Assembly (NCBI GenBank): GCA_013003325.1
Contig: JABDJU010000010.1
Coordinates: 1-9,768 of the forward strand
Reading direction: 5' to 3'
DNA: 9,768 bases
Source: Acidimicrobiales bacterium
GTDB lineage: Bacteria > Actinomycetota > Acidimicrobiia > Acidimicrobiales > SZUA-35
Below, piece after piece: positions 1 through 6,395 of this stretch (positions are counted from its first letter, which is position 1; the number at the start of each line of letters is the position of its first letter). The position numbers and the translations under genes are program-made. The notes under the pieces are model-generated. The model was not told the DNA's origin, did no database searches, and saw only the letters and a list, made by a program, of their open reading frames with translations.

Positions 1-918
1 CCCCCACCACCGGTCGGCACCGTCGTCGCTCAGGGCGTGACGAAGGCCTTCGGTTCGCTGGTGGCGGTCAGCGAGGTCAGCTTCGCCATAGGTCCCGGCG
101 TGACCGCGCTGCTCGGACCCAACGGAGCCGGCAAGTCGACCCTGCTTCGGGTTCTCTGCGGGCTCAGCGTGCCCACCACCGGCACCGTGTCAGTCGGCGG
201 TGGCGATCCGCGGACCACCTCGTCGGCGCGGGCCCAGATCGGGCTGGTCCCTCAACAGGACGGAATCTTCGAACGCGACACAATCGGTGACTTCGTGATG
301 CTGGCCGCCACGCTGAGCAACGTCGAACATGCCGATGCCGCGGTCGATCGGGCGTTGGCCCTGGTCGAACTTCAGGGTGAGCACAGGCCGCTCGGAAACT
401 TCTCCAAGGGCATGCGTCAACGAGCCAAGATCGCCGCCGCGCTCGTGCACAATCCCTCGATCCTGTTTCTCGACGAACCGCTGAACGGACTCGACCCCAA
501 GCAGCGGCGATCGATGATCTCGCTGTTCCACAACCTGGGGGCCGCCGGCAAGACCGTGGTCGTGAGCAGCCACGTGCTCGACGAGGTCGAGCGGTTCGGC
601 TCCAACGTGCTCGTGATGGCCCGCGGCCGTCTCGCCGCCCAGGGCGACTTCCACGCCATCCGGCGGTTGATGAACGACCAACCCCTCCGGTTCAAGGTGG
701 TGTGCCAGCAGCCGCGCCAGGTTGCCGCCGCACTCATCGGCGGCGGACTGGCGGCCGGGGTGCAGTTGAACGGCGATTCGATCGAGCTGACCACCAACGA
801 CGCCCCGCTTTTTCGCAGCAACATCGCTCAGGTGTGCCAACACTTCGACGCACGCCTGTACGAGATCACACCGCTGGATGAAGATCTCGAAAGCGTCTTC
901 CGGTACCTGGTGGCATGA
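1..918 (+). CDS. ABC transporter ATP-binding protein (ABC-2 exporter type), 5' end missing
   Basis: This is the ATPase subunit of an ABC exporter, acting at the cytoplasmic face of the membrane. The frame is open back to base 1. The GTG at 37 is the Val of the family's usual N-terminal VTKxFG segment, so the true start lies upstream of the window. Visible motifs are Walker A GPNGAGKST (115-141), a Q-loop Gln in VPQQDGIF (about 247-270), the signature NFSKGMRQR (about 397-423), Walker B ILFLDEP followed by LNGLDP (about 460-498) and the H-loop His in SSHVLDEVE (about 565-591). All catalytic motifs are intact. The C-terminal part, after about 660, is the variable extension common in CcmA/NatA-like ATPases. 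The stop TGA (916-918) is 1 nt before the permease ATG, indicating an operon and translational coupling. The substrate cannot be read from the sequence. Confidence 0.95.
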   Translation, partial: PPPPVGTVVAQGVTKAFGSLVAVSEVSFAIGPGVTALLGPNGAGKSTLLRVLCGLSVPTTGTVSVGGGDPRTTSSARAQIGLVPQQDGIFERDTIGDFVMLAATLSNVEHADAAVDRALALVELQGEHRPLGNFSKGMRQRAKIAAALVHNPSILFLDEPLNGLDPKQRRSMISLFHNLGAAGKTVVVSSHVLDEVERFGSNVLVMARGRLAAQGDFHAIRRLMNDQPLRFKVVCQQPRQVAAALIGGGLAAGVQLNGDSIELTTNDAPLFRSNIAQVCQHFDARLYEITPLDEDLESVFRYLVA

Positions 919-919
919 G

Positions 920-1630
920 ATGAGCTCGTTCCTTGCGATCTACAGGCTGGTGCTCCGGCATCAGCTCACCCGCGGTCGCATCATTCTGATCACCGTGGCC
1001 ATCGGCCTTTCGGGCTTGCTGGGGTTTCTGATCCGCAACGATGGCGATGCCCGGTCCGCCATCGTTGCGTTCGTGAGCGTCGCCGGCCTCGGCCTGATCA
1101 TCCCGGTGATCTCATTGCTGCTCGGCGGCGGCGCCATGGGCGACTGGCACAACGACGAAACCATGGTCTACGTCTGGCTGCGGCCGGTGCGCCGACTCGT
1201 GGTGGCAGCCGGTGCGGTTGCTGCGGCGGCGACCGTGGCGATCCCGGCGAACCTGTTGCCGATGGTCGCAGCTGTCGTGCTCTCCCAGCAAGCCGGCGAC
1301 GGTGTCCTGTGGGCAACGACAGCGGCCACGATCACCGTCACCGTTGCGTACGTCGCCGTGTTCACCCTGCTCGGGTTGCTGGTTCGCAAGCCGCTTCCGT
1401 TCGGGCTCATCTACATCTTCATCTGGGAGTTCTTCATCTCGCGAGCGGCCGATGGCGCCGCCCGATTCAGCATCAACAGTTACGGTGCGTCCATGCTGTC
1501 CCGAGCCACTGACGTCTCGCTCGACTTCGCCGGTCGAGCGGAGTGGGCGACGATCGTAATCCCTGCGGCGATCATCGTCGTGGCGGTGGGACTCGCTGCG
1601 GTGCGTCTGCAGCGGATGGAAGTTGCCTAG
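920..1630 (+). CDS. ABC-2-type permease, partner of the upstream ATPase
   Basis: This 236-residue membrane protein has about six hydrophobic helices (near residues 20-37, 48-70, 93-120, 129-154, 158-173 and 210-229). It is the expected size and position for the membrane subunit of the exporter encoded just upstream. A loop at residues 78-92 (NDETMVYVWLRPVRR) resembles the acidic-then-'RPVxR' loop found in many ABC-2 permeases. An in-frame ATG at 878 exists but would put 40 nt inside the ATPase gene. The ATG at 920 gives a normal N-terminus (MSSFLAIYRL) 1 nt after the ATPase stop and is preferred. No strong Shine-Dalgarno sequence is seen, which fits translational coupling. The substrate is unknown; lipid, peptide or drug export are all possible. 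Confidence 0.85.
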   Translation: MSSFLAIYRLVLRHQLTRGRIILITVAIGLSGLLGFLIRNDGDARSAIVAFVSVAGLGLIIPVISLLLGGGAMGDWHNDETMVYVWLRPVRRLVVAAGAVAAAATVAIPANLLPMVAAVVLSQQAGDGVLWATTAATITVTVAYVAVFTLLGLLVRKPLPFGLIYIFIWEFFISRAADGAARFSINSYGASMLSRATDVSLDFAGRAEWATIVIPAAIIVVAVGLAAVRLQRMEVA

Positions 1631-2963
1631 CCGGGAGCGGCCGACCTGGCGGCCGAAACTACGCAGTGATTTCGATCGGCCGATCGCAACGCTGGCGATC
1701 CCGGCCTTCGGTTCGCTCGTCGCCGAGCCGCTGTACGTACTCGCCGACACCGCCGTTGTCGGTCGCATCGGCACCACCGAGCTGGCAGGGCTGGCGCTGG
1801 CGTCGACGGTGCTGCTCACCGCGCACGCCCTGCTGATCTTCCTCGCCTACGGCGCCACGGGGCCGATCGCTCGAATGATCGGCGAGGGACACACCTCGAG
1901 GGCGGCGACCCGTGGGGTGCAGGGGATGTGGTTGGCCCTGATCCTCGGCGTGGCGATCGCCGGTCTCCTCGCCCTGTTCGGGGACCCGCTGCTTCGGCTG
2001 CTGCAGGCCGAGGGCAAGGTGCTCGATGCGGCGCTGCTCTACCTGTTGGTGAGCCTGCCCGGCTTTCCGTTCCTCCTGCTCGCCCTCGCCGGGGCGGGGG
2101 TGCTCCACGGCCGCCAGGACACTCGTACGCCGCTCGTCATCGCGATCACCTCGGCGCTGGCGAACCTGGTGATCGAAATCGTGCTGGTCTTCGGGTTTGG
2201 CTACGGCCTCGGCGCCTCGGCGCTGGCCACCGTCATCGCCCAAGTCGGTGCGGGAGTCGCCTACGTCGTACTCGTGCGCCGGTGGGCCCGCGAGAACGGG
2301 GCGGCCATGGGGCCGGAACGATCTTCGATGATCTCGATCCTCAAGAGCGGCCAAGCCCTCGTGGTGCGAACCGCTTCTTTGCGCGGAGCCCTTACGTTCG
2401 GGGCCGCCGTCGCTGCGTCGATCGGAACCGAAGAAATCGCTGCCCATCAGGTCGGTCTGCAGGTTTGGTTCACGTTGGCGCTGGCGTTGGATGCGGTGGC
2501 GATCGCCGGGCAGGCCCTCACGGGCCGCTATCTCGGCGAGGGCAACCCTGCGGTGGCGTGGGCTGCATCGAGGCGGATGATCGAACTCGACACGGTGGTG
2601 GCGGTCGTGTTCGGCGCGCTGATCGCCGTGTTCAGAGAACCGATCGCGGGCCTGTTCACCGACGACGCCGCGGTGGTGAGCCTCACCGGTTTGGTGTTGC
2701 TCCACGTCGCCGGTCAGCAACCGATCAACGGAGTTGTGTTCGCTCTCGACGGCATCCTGATCGGAGCGGGCGACCTGTGGTTTCTCGCGAAGTGGATGGT
2801 GGCGGCCTTTGTTGCCTTCGGGGCCGCTGCCGCTGCGGTGATCGCAACCGACGCCGGGCTCGGCTGGCTCTGGGGAGCGTTGTGGGTCTTCATGATCGTG
2901 CGGATGGTGCCGCTGTATTGGCGGTGGCGCAGCGGCCGCTGGCTCACGGCCACCACAGCCTGA
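1623..2963 (+). CDS. MATE-family efflux transporter, DinF-like
   Basis: This 446-residue polytopic protein of the MATE family would exchange H+ or Na+ for exported organic compounds. The N-terminal sequence after a short polar lead (DRPIATLAIPAFGSLVAEP, then LADTAVVGRIG at about residues 41-51) is the typical first-helix signature of the DinF branch. About twelve hydrophobic helices in two halves follow, with the second half starting near residue 235, and the length is normal for the family. The start is TTG at 1623, overlapping the permease stop by 8 nt. No in-frame ATG or GTG lies before the first helix, so the TTG is favoured. The overlap places the gene in the ABC operon, so two efflux systems appear to be co-expressed. 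The exact substrate is not inferable. Confidence 0.9.
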   Translation: MPSRERPTWRPKLRSDFDRPIATLAIPAFGSLVAEPLYVLADTAVVGRIGTTELAGLALASTVLLTAHALLIFLAYGATGPIARMIGEGHTSRAATRGVQGMWLALILGVAIAGLLALFGDPLLRLLQAEGKVLDAALLYLLVSLPGFPFLLLALAGAGVLHGRQDTRTPLVIAITSALANLVIEIVLVFGFGYGLGASALATVIAQVGAGVAYVVLVRRWARENGAAMGPERSSMISILKSGQALVVRTASLRGALTFGAAVAASIGTEEIAAHQVGLQVWFTLALALDAVAIAGQALTGRYLGEGNPAVAWAASRRMIELDTVVAVVFGALIAVFREPIAGLFTDDAAVVSLTGLVLLHVAGQQPINGVVFALDGILIGAGDLWFLAKWMVAAFVAFGAAAAAVIATDAGLGWLWGALWVFMIVRMVPLYWRWRSGRWLTATTA

Positions 2964-3013
2964 AGCTCACCCTCCACCAATCGTCGTCGTACGAACACAT
3001 TCAGCCGAGAAAT

Positions 3014-3048
3014 CGTCGGGGGAACACGCCAGGCGATCCCGCCCGACG
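3014..3048. terminator. Hairpin between convergent genes, candidate bidirectional terminator
   Basis: In the 141-bp spacer between the MATE stop (2963) and the DUF952 stop (3105), CGTCGGG at 3014-3020 pairs with CCCGACG at 3042-3048. The stem can extend by GG (3021-3022) with CC (3039-3040) around one bulged G at 3041. A small CGC/GCG hairpin (3027-3035) nests in the loop. No U-tract follows on either strand, so intrinsic termination is only a possibility. Nothing else recognisable was seen in 2964-3104. Confidence 0.3.
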
Positions 3049-3104
3049 CCAGAACGAGATTAAGTGCTCGGGTGACGACAGAATGAGCGTCGAGATGGCT
3101 GAGC

Positions 3105-3473
3105 CTAGGACGACTCGGGGTCGGGATGAGAACTGTCCCGTAGCGCGGGGGGCAAGACGAAGCTGCCGTCGGGCTCGGGCTGAAAGTCGATGACCCGATC
3201 GATCGCATCCATCGGAATCGGTCCGTAGACATGGGGAAACGACGTGCCGGATCCATAGCTGTCTTCGACGACCAGCGGCTGGGCGATGGCTGCAGGATTC
3301 AGAACGAGGGCGACCAGGTCGCTCCGACCATGGAATCGCTGGTTGGCCGGGATCAGGAGCTGGTCCGGGTAGGAGCAATGCACGAACCCCTCCGACTCGA
3401 GCGAAGGCGGCGCGATCTCACCGCTGGCCTTGGCCCGTTCGAGATCGCTCTTCGAAATGATGTGAAGCAGCAC
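3105..3473 (-). CDS. DUF952-family protein
   Basis: This small soluble protein of 122 residues matches the DUF952 family in length and layout. It shows an N-terminal hydrophobic-His strand (MLLHIISKSDLERAKASGE), the central block SLESEGFVHCSYPDQL, the LVALVLNPAAI strand, the FPHVYGPIP block and a C-terminal DGSFVLPP. His4, His32 and His81 are the conserved histidines. From memory, the family has been linked to the ADP-ribosyltransferase-like fold, but its biochemical role is not established. A GTG at 3482 would add three residues (MRC). The GTG at 3471-3473 is chosen because it gives the family's usual N-terminus and lies 7 nt after a TANNNT -10 element, as expected for a leaderless mRNA. It is divergent from the lipoprotein gene at 3508. 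Confidence 0.85.
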   Translation of the reverse strand: MLLHIISKSDLERAKASGEIAPPSLESEGFVHCSYPDQLLIPANQRFHGRSDLVALVLNPAAIAQPLVVEDSYGSGTSFPHVYGPIPMDAIDRVIDFQPEPDGSFVLPPALRDSSHPDPESS

Positions 3474-3480
3474 GCAGCGC

Positions 3481-3486
3481 ACCCTA
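3481..3486 (-). promoter_or_regulatory. -10 element (TAGGGT) for leaderless DUF952 gene
   Basis: On the - strand TAGGGT (TANNNT type) is followed by 7 nt and then the GTG start at 3473. This spacing would put transcription initiation on the start codon. No convincing -35 was found. The call rests on the same geometry recurring at three other starts in this window. Confidence 0.45.
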
Positions 3487-3493
3487 GCACCAC

Positions 3494-3499
3494 TATGAT
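3494..3499 (+). promoter_or_regulatory. -10 element (TATGAT) for leaderless lipoprotein gene
   Basis: TATGAT differs from the TATAAT consensus at one base. Its last T is 8 nt before the ATG at 3508, and no Shine-Dalgarno sequence lies between, so a leaderless transcript is likely. It lies 7 bp from the oppositely directed -10 of the DUF952 gene, so the two promoters probably compete for polymerase. Confidence 0.55.
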
Positions 3500-3507
3500 T
3501 CGTTTAA

Positions 3508-4029
3508 ATGCGTTTCTTTCCGCTTTGCACCGCCTTCGCCATCTGTTTGGTCGCCGCTGCGTGCACACCGGCCGACCGCGCCACCTCGATGCCGGCCGAC
3601 AGTCCTGATGACTGTCGTGCCCACCGCAGGTTGATCACAGCCACCGACGACGGCACGCCCGACTCCGGTGTGGTGCTGGTTCTTGATGCCGTGGCCCGCG
3701 CCCAAGAAACCGATGATCGCTGCGGGCCCCCAGACGACAACATCCGCATCTGCCGAGCACTGTTCGTTGTGGCCACTCTCGATCCCGCGCTTCACCTCGA
3801 CGACCCGTCGCTCAGGCAACAGACCGGCAACGCCCTGAACTGGGCTATCGGCGACGCCCGATCGGCGTCACCGCCCGATCTCGTAGGCGTTCTCGACACG
3901 CTCGAGCAGACTACGAAGGTTCTCGCCACCGCGGCCGACGAGCAGTCGGTTGTCAACGCCGTGGCGCAACGCGCCGATCGCGACGTCACCGAGGTACTCG
4001 ATGACCATTGGCTGACAAACTGCCGTTGA
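3508..4029 (+). CDS. Putative small lipoprotein of unknown function
   Basis: This 173-residue protein was not recognised as a member of any named family. The N-terminus MRFFPLCTAFAICLVAAAC is a lipoprotein-type signal: an early Arg, a hydrophobic core and a lipobox-like AAAC with Cys19 as the predicted lipidated residue. Ala at -3 is less usual than Leu. The mature part has four further cysteines (36, 72, 82, 172), which could form two disulfides outside the membrane. The middle and end (about 80-165) look helical and acidic. ATG 3508 fits both the signal peptide and the leaderless promoter. The gene converges on the anti-sigma-like gene with only 6 bp between their stop codons. Location at the outer face of the membrane is inferred; the function is unknown. 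Confidence 0.7.
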   Translation: MRFFPLCTAFAICLVAAACTPADRATSMPADSPDDCRAHRRLITATDDGTPDSGVVLVLDAVARAQETDDRCGPPDDNIRICRALFVVATLDPALHLDDPSLRQQTGNALNWAIGDARSASPPDLVGVLDTLEQTTKVLATAADEQSVVNAVAQRADRDVTEVLDDHWLTNCR

Positions 4030-4035
4030 CCAGCC

Positions 4036-5697
4036 CTATGGCACGAAGATACTGGCCACGACCCCAACGAGCTGAGGACCCACGGGCGTTGCTTCGAAGA
4101 AGAACATCGCCGTGCGTCGGGGTTCGGCCCCTGACTCAGGACCAATGACCGTGACCGCCTGGGCACCGACGAAGTAGCTCTCCACCATTTCCTGCTCGAA
4201 GCCGTAGACGGTCGCCGCACCCGCCACCAGTTCTGGATCTGAATCGAGAGTCTCGGGCAGATCGAGCAGCGAACGTAGAGATATCAGCTTCTCCGGTTCC
4301 CCGTAGGTAGCCTCGGGCACCGGCCACCGTCGGGCATCGGCCCAGAATGCGTAGTCAGCGATCTCGGGCCCCGACACGATGCGGGGATCCCCGAGCCAGC
4401 CAAGCGCCACCGGAACCCGTCGCGACAAGGGAACGACTCCAAGACCCTCATACTCCGCAGCGTTGATGTTGTAGATCGCAACGCGAGCCCGGTCGAGCAG
4501 GTCGCTCTCACCGGTAGTCGGCCCGGCAGCGGTGAGGAACGAGCTGTGCACCCACCCCTCCACCCCCGAACGGGTCTGGATGCGCCACCAGAACGAATCG
4601 CCGACGAGGGCAGGCATCTCGGGGAGACGGGAGATGCCTGTTTCGCCTGGGGGGAGAGTGGCCAGGACTCTTCCCTCGTCGGTACCGGGCTGGTCTCGAA
4701 CATTGAGACCCTCGTCGGAATCGTCCGGACGGATCCGGAACACGGTGTACTCCGCGGTGTCGGCCGGCCCCTGAAACTCGATGGGAACGGCAGCGAAGGC
4801 CGGCCACACGCCTGAACCGGCGTTGTCGCCGTGGGCCACGACGAAAGCGTTCCCCAAACCGCTGATCATCGGAAGCCGGGCCTCGAACGGCACGAGATCC
4901 TCACAGCAGCCCGCGGTCGCATAGCCCAGAGCCAACGGCATCCCATCGGTACCGATCACCCTGACCTCCACCGCTGCTTCGAAGGCGATTCCTTCGCCTC
5001 GGACGACGAGTTCACCGTCATCGACGAACACCTCGTTGATCAACATGGTGTCGGAGACTGCGGTGCTGATACCGAATCCCTGATCGACCGGAGTGGCCTC
5101 GATGATCGCTAGGGGCGGCTGATCCGCTCCGAAGTTGCCGGGCGGCATGACGTCGACCGTGTTGCCTTCGACCGTGAATCGCCCGGAGCCGGGCAGTCCC
5201 AGGAGATGAACGAACGCCGCCGCCGCATCCACTGGGCTCTCCACCGGCGGAACAAGGACTTGGTCCACCACCGCCGCCGCCACCTCAGGCGGAGGGGGGG
5301 TTGTAGTCCCAACAGGGGCGACGGTGGTGGTCGACTGCTCCACGGGAGCGATCGTGGTGGTCGGGGTCGGACCGGGAACCGTTTGGCCGGATCCATCACC
5401 GATGGCGGTGACATCGCCGGTGCGGGCCTGGGAGACTACAAAGGCCCCCGCCCCGGCCAGCACGACGATGGCGGCGGCGGCAACAAGAACCCGGTAATTC
5501 GAGCCCTTCGACCGTTTTGGGGCAGCGGGACCCACCTCCTCGAGCCGTCCGATCAGCTTCAGGTATGAGTTGGACGCCGGTTCCACCCGTTCGGCGTGAT
5601 CGGCGAGCGCAGCCCGTACCCGTTCGGCAACCCGACCTTCTGTGAACCGGTCGAGTTCTTCGGGCTGATCGCCACCGCTGATGTTGTGATCGCTCAT
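4036..5697 (-). CDS. Membrane-anchored anti-sigma-like protein with Ig-like and SH3-like outer domains
   Basis: This 553-residue protein is probably the partner of the SigE-family sigma factor immediately upstream. The cytoplasmic N-terminus (1-65) contains a helical segment, VRAALADHAERVEPASNSY, typical of proteins paired with SigE-family sigmas. It lacks the HxxxCxxC zinc motif of ZAS anti-sigmas. One membrane helix lies at about 68-88, followed by a Thr/Pro-rich linker (104-140). Outside are an Ig-like region resembling Gmad2 (about 216-310, core ELVVRGEGIAFEAAVEVRV) and an SH3b-like domain (about 318-388, LNVRDQPG to GVEGWVHSSFL), then an unrecognised 165-residue C-terminal part. The ATG overlaps the sigma stop as ATGA, so translation is coupled. 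A likely role is sensing cell-wall or envelope state and controlling the sigma factor. The domain order is seen in the sequence; the signalling role is inferred. Confidence 0.75.
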   Translation of the reverse strand: MSDHNISGGDQPEELDRFTEGRVAERVRAALADHAERVEPASNSYLKLIGRLEEVGPAAPKRSKGSNYRVLVAAAAIVVLAGAGAFVVSQARTGDVTAIGDGSGQTVPGPTPTTTIAPVEQSTTTVAPVGTTTPPPPEVAAAVVDQVLVPPVESPVDAAAAFVHLLGLPGSGRFTVEGNTVDVMPPGNFGADQPPLAIIEATPVDQGFGISTAVSDTMLINEVFVDDGELVVRGEGIAFEAAVEVRVIGTDGMPLALGYATAGCCEDLVPFEARLPMISGLGNAFVVAHGDNAGSGVWPAFAAVPIEFQGPADTAEYTVFRIRPDDSDEGLNVRDQPGTDEGRVLATLPPGETGISRLPEMPALVGDSFWWRIQTRSGVEGWVHSSFLTAAGPTTGESDLLDRARVAIYNINAAEYEGLGVVPLSRRVPVALGWLGDPRIVSGPEIADYAFWADARRWPVPEATYGEPEKLISLRSLLDLPETLDSDPELVAGAATVYGFEQEMVESYFVGAQAVTVIGPESGAEPRRTAMFFFEATPVGPQLVGVVASIFVP

Positions 5698-6239
5698 GCC
5701 TGCAACTCCGGAATCGTTCGGGCCAGCTTGGCCAGCCCTCGGCTGGCGTGGCTCTTGACCGAGCCACGAGCAATGCCCAGCGTCTGGGCGATATCGGCCT
5801 CTGACAGGTCGAGGAAATAGCGCAGCACCAGAACCGCACTCTGTTTCTGGGGGAGCGAACGGAGCGCCGCCACGATCTCCGATGACGCTGCGGCGGCAAC
5901 TCCACCGACCTCGGCCGCATCGACCGGTCGCGGCACGTCCGGTACGTAATCCCGACGCACCTTGCGCTTGCGCAGTTGGCTGCGGGCTCCGTTGAGGACC
6001 ATCGATCGGAGGTAGGCGCCGGCGTTGGAGTCGATCCGGTAGTTGCCGTTGAGCAGCTTCACGAAGGCGTCTTGAACGACCTCCTCGGCGGTTTCGGTGT
6101 CGTCGGTGTAGAACGACGCCAACTTCACCAGCCTCCGGTAGTGGGTTTCGTACAATCCCGGCAGATCGACCTGAGTTTGGGAGACGACGCGCTCGACCAC
6201 CGGAAGTTCACCGGTGGGGGTTCGTTCGAGACCAGCCAT
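5694..6239 (-). CDS. SigE-family (ECF-like) RNA polymerase sigma factor
   Basis: This is a 181-residue group IV sigma factor of the actinobacterial SigE family. Region 2 spans about residues 28-95 (LYETHYRRLVKLASFYTDD, then AEEVVQDAFVKLL and YLRSMVLNGARSQLRKRK). Region 4, about 120-175, has the helix-turn-helix SEADIAQTLGIARGSVKSH. The length is normal for the family and no extra C-terminal domain is present. The start lies in a run GTG-ATG-ATG-ATG (6248 down to 6237). The Shine-Dalgarno AGAGG ends at 6248, so the GTG overlaps it and the first ATG is only 2 nt away. The second (6242) and third (6239) ATGs have usable spacing; 6239 is given here. The sigma gene is the first of a two-gene operon, overlapping the anti-sigma-like gene by 4 nt. 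Confidence 0.93.
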   Translation of the reverse strand: MAGLERTPTGELPVVERVVSQTQVDLPGLYETHYRRLVKLASFYTDDTETAEEVVQDAFVKLLNGNYRIDSNAGAYLRSMVLNGARSQLRKRKVRRDYVPDVPRPVDAAEVGGVAAAASSEIVAALRSLPQKQSAVLVLRYFLDLSEADIAQTLGIARGSVKSHASRGLAKLARTIPELQA

Positions 6240-6245
6240 CATCAT

Positions 6246-6252
6246 CACCTCT
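6246..6252 (-). promoter_or_regulatory. Ribosome binding site of the sigma gene (AGAGGTG)
   Basis: AGAGGTG on the - strand matches a Shine-Dalgarno sequence and decides the start. The GTG at 6248 is part of the site itself, so initiation should occur at one of the following ATGs, most likely 6242 or 6239. It is the clearest Shine-Dalgarno in the window, in contrast to the apparently leaderless genes nearby. Confidence 0.6.
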
Positions 6253-6269
6253 ACCGACGCCCCGCACCC

Positions 6270-6280
6270 CGAATCGGTTT
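6270..6280. repeat. Direct repeat copy A (CGAATCGGTTT), divergent spacer
   Basis: This 11-bp sequence recurs at 6312-6322 with one difference. The copies are 42 bp apart, about four helical turns, and bracket the candidate sigma promoter. It could be a regulator site. GAATCG-type words are common in this GC-rich DNA, so chance is not excluded. Confidence 0.35.
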
Positions 6281-6309
6281 ACCAGATCGCACCACAAGAT
6301 CAGCGTTCC
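6281..6309 (-). promoter_or_regulatory. Candidate ECF-type promoter of the sigma/anti-sigma operon
   Basis: On the - strand GGAAC (6309-6305) is followed after 18 nt by TCTGGT (6286-6281). GGAAC is the common -35 core of ECF sigma promoters, and TCT-type -10 elements occur with SigE-like factors. Autoregulation of the operon would fit. The spacing is slightly long and the assignment is tentative. Confidence 0.25.
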
Positions 6310-6311
6310 GT

Positions 6312-6322
6312 CGAATCGGCTT
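6312..6322. repeat. Direct repeat copy B (CGAATCGGCTT), divergent spacer
   Basis: This is the second copy of the 11-bp repeat at 6270-6280 (10 of 11 identical, same orientation). It sits just upstream of the GGAAC -35 candidate on the - strand, where an activator or repressor could contact polymerase. Confidence 0.35.
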
Positions 6323-6382
6323 GGGTAGAGGGCCACCACCGCAGGGCCGCGAGGCCTACGGAAGCAGCACCGCCAGACCATC

Positions 6383-6388
6383 TAACCT
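6383..6388 (+). promoter_or_regulatory. -10 element (TAACCT) for leaderless peptidase-like lipoprotein gene
   Basis: TAACCT (TANNNT) is followed by 7 nt and the GTG at 6396. No Shine-Dalgarno sequence is seen. A GGAAGC at 6360-6365 lies 17 nt upstream of this hexamer and could serve as a weak -35. Confidence 0.45.
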
Positions 6389-6395
6389 TCAAGCC

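Noticed and set aside
878..919. Earlier ATG for the permease
   Set aside because: It would overlap the ATPase gene by 41 bases and add a polar lead without family support. The ATG at 920 follows the ATPase stop directly.
1659..2720. Long open frame on the - strand (353 codons)
   Set aside because: It is rich in Arg, Gly, His and Asp with no domain and lies opposite the MATE gene. This is the expected shadow of GC-rich coding sequence.
2930..2941. Perfect 12-bp palindrome CAGCGGCCGCTG
   Set aside because: It lies inside the MATE coding sequence near the 3' end. GC-rich palindromes of this size are expected by chance.
1928..3193. Long + strand open frame (421 codons)
   Set aside because: It is out of frame with the MATE gene, Arg/Gly-rich, and runs into the DUF952 gene on the opposite strand. 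No family resemblance.
5976..6395. Upstream open frame that would extend the peptidase-like lipoprotein by 140 residues
   Set aside because: It runs antisense through the sigma gene, places the lipoprotein signal internally, and ignores the -10 at 6383. The GTG at 6396 explains the signal peptide.
6249..6395. Possible small RNA or tRNA in the divergent spacer
   Set aside because: No cloverleaf, T-loop or terminator was found. The spacer is accounted for by promoters and a short direct repeat.
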